Assembly (NCBI GenBank): GCA_049694275.1
Contig: JBAVQS010000134.1
Span: 1 to 12,625, forward strand
DNA from: JBAVQS01 sp049694275
GTDB taxonomy: Bacteria > Chloroflexota > Anaerolineae > UBA4142 > SHND01
DNA length: 12,625 nucleotides
Direction of reading: 5' to 3'
Part shown: one piece after another, positions 12,599 through 12,625 of the stretch
Layout: each line of letters opens with the position of its first letter
Numbering within the stretch: the first letter of the stretch is position 1
Program-made: the position numbers and the translations under genes
Notes under the pieces: model-generated
Database searches by the model: none
Told to the model about the DNA's origin: nothing
What the model saw: only the letters and a program-made list of their open reading frames with translations

Positions 12599-12625
12599 GT
12601 GAACATCATCCGACGTAGGGCAACC
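12599..12625 (+). CDS. Start of a rightward gene (partial)
   Basis: GTG at 12599 begins a frame MNIIRRRAT that runs to the window edge, with GGAGG (12588-12592) 6 bases upstream. The site and spacing are good, but only nine codons are visible and no family can be named. It would be divergent from the operon. Confidence 0.4.

Noticed and set aside
4515..12625. Second attachment-site copy of the tRNA-Gln 3' end
   Set aside because: I looked for TTCGAATCCC and TGTCTCCCA on both strands to the right edge and saw no match outside the tRNA.
1..12625. CRISPR arrays, insertion sequences or rRNA
   Set aside because: No regularly spaced repeats, transposase reading frames or rRNA-like sequence were seen.

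Overview
The window looks like the chromosome of a moderately GC-rich bacterium. Chloroflexota is my best guess, from the style of the GC-rich intergenic inverted repeat near the left end and the general look of the proteins. That is an inference only, because nothing here is taxonomically decisive.

Left part (1-4690, + strand). The tail of an upstream gene (ends at 44) is followed by a small nested inverted-repeat element (59-175). A sigma70-like promoter (221-248) then drives a long, structured leader and glnS (448-2127, glutaminyl-tRNA synthetase). Four bases after glnS begins a membrane-anchored hybrid sensor kinase (2132-4432; six membrane segments, GAF, HisKA, HATPase and receiver). Next come tRNA-Gln(CUG) with its own promoter (4515-4586) and a strong factor-independent terminator. 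The enzyme that charges tRNA-Gln, a signalling protein and a tRNA-Gln therefore sit side by side.

Right part (4686-12315, all - strand). Twelve closely packed genes read towards the tRNA. Ten of them (12315 down to 5515) look like one operon. It starts from a promoter with perfect consensus hexamers and 17-bp spacing (12460-12488), followed by a structured 5' leader whose last hairpin includes the first ribosome-binding site. In order of transcription they are: a Cys/His-tailed protein; a Ycf35/DUF1257-like protein; a small DUF2997-like protein with a histidine-rich tail; a Ycf46-like two-domain AAA ATPase; a DUF3150-like helical protein; a small zinc-finger protein of the type seen in phages; a small unknown; an HsdM-like methyltransferase that keeps the SAM-binding motif, lacks the NPPY/F catalytic motif and ends in a sliding-clamp-type pentapeptide; a phage/plasmid-type protein with a PLKPFTLNTTN motif; and a small unknown. 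Two small helix-turn-helix proteins follow. The last has its own promoter with an inverted-repeat operator centred on the -10.

The set resembles the cargo or core of an integrated element beside a tRNA gene, but no integrase, relicase-type protein, capsid gene or second attachment site is visible in the window. The operon is the most interesting part: an AAA ATPase with DUF1257/DUF2997-type partners, otherwise familiar from cyanobacteria and plastids, linked to a catalytically incomplete DNA-methyltransferase-like protein. Its function is unknown to me. At the right edge (12599-12625) a new + strand gene appears to begin.
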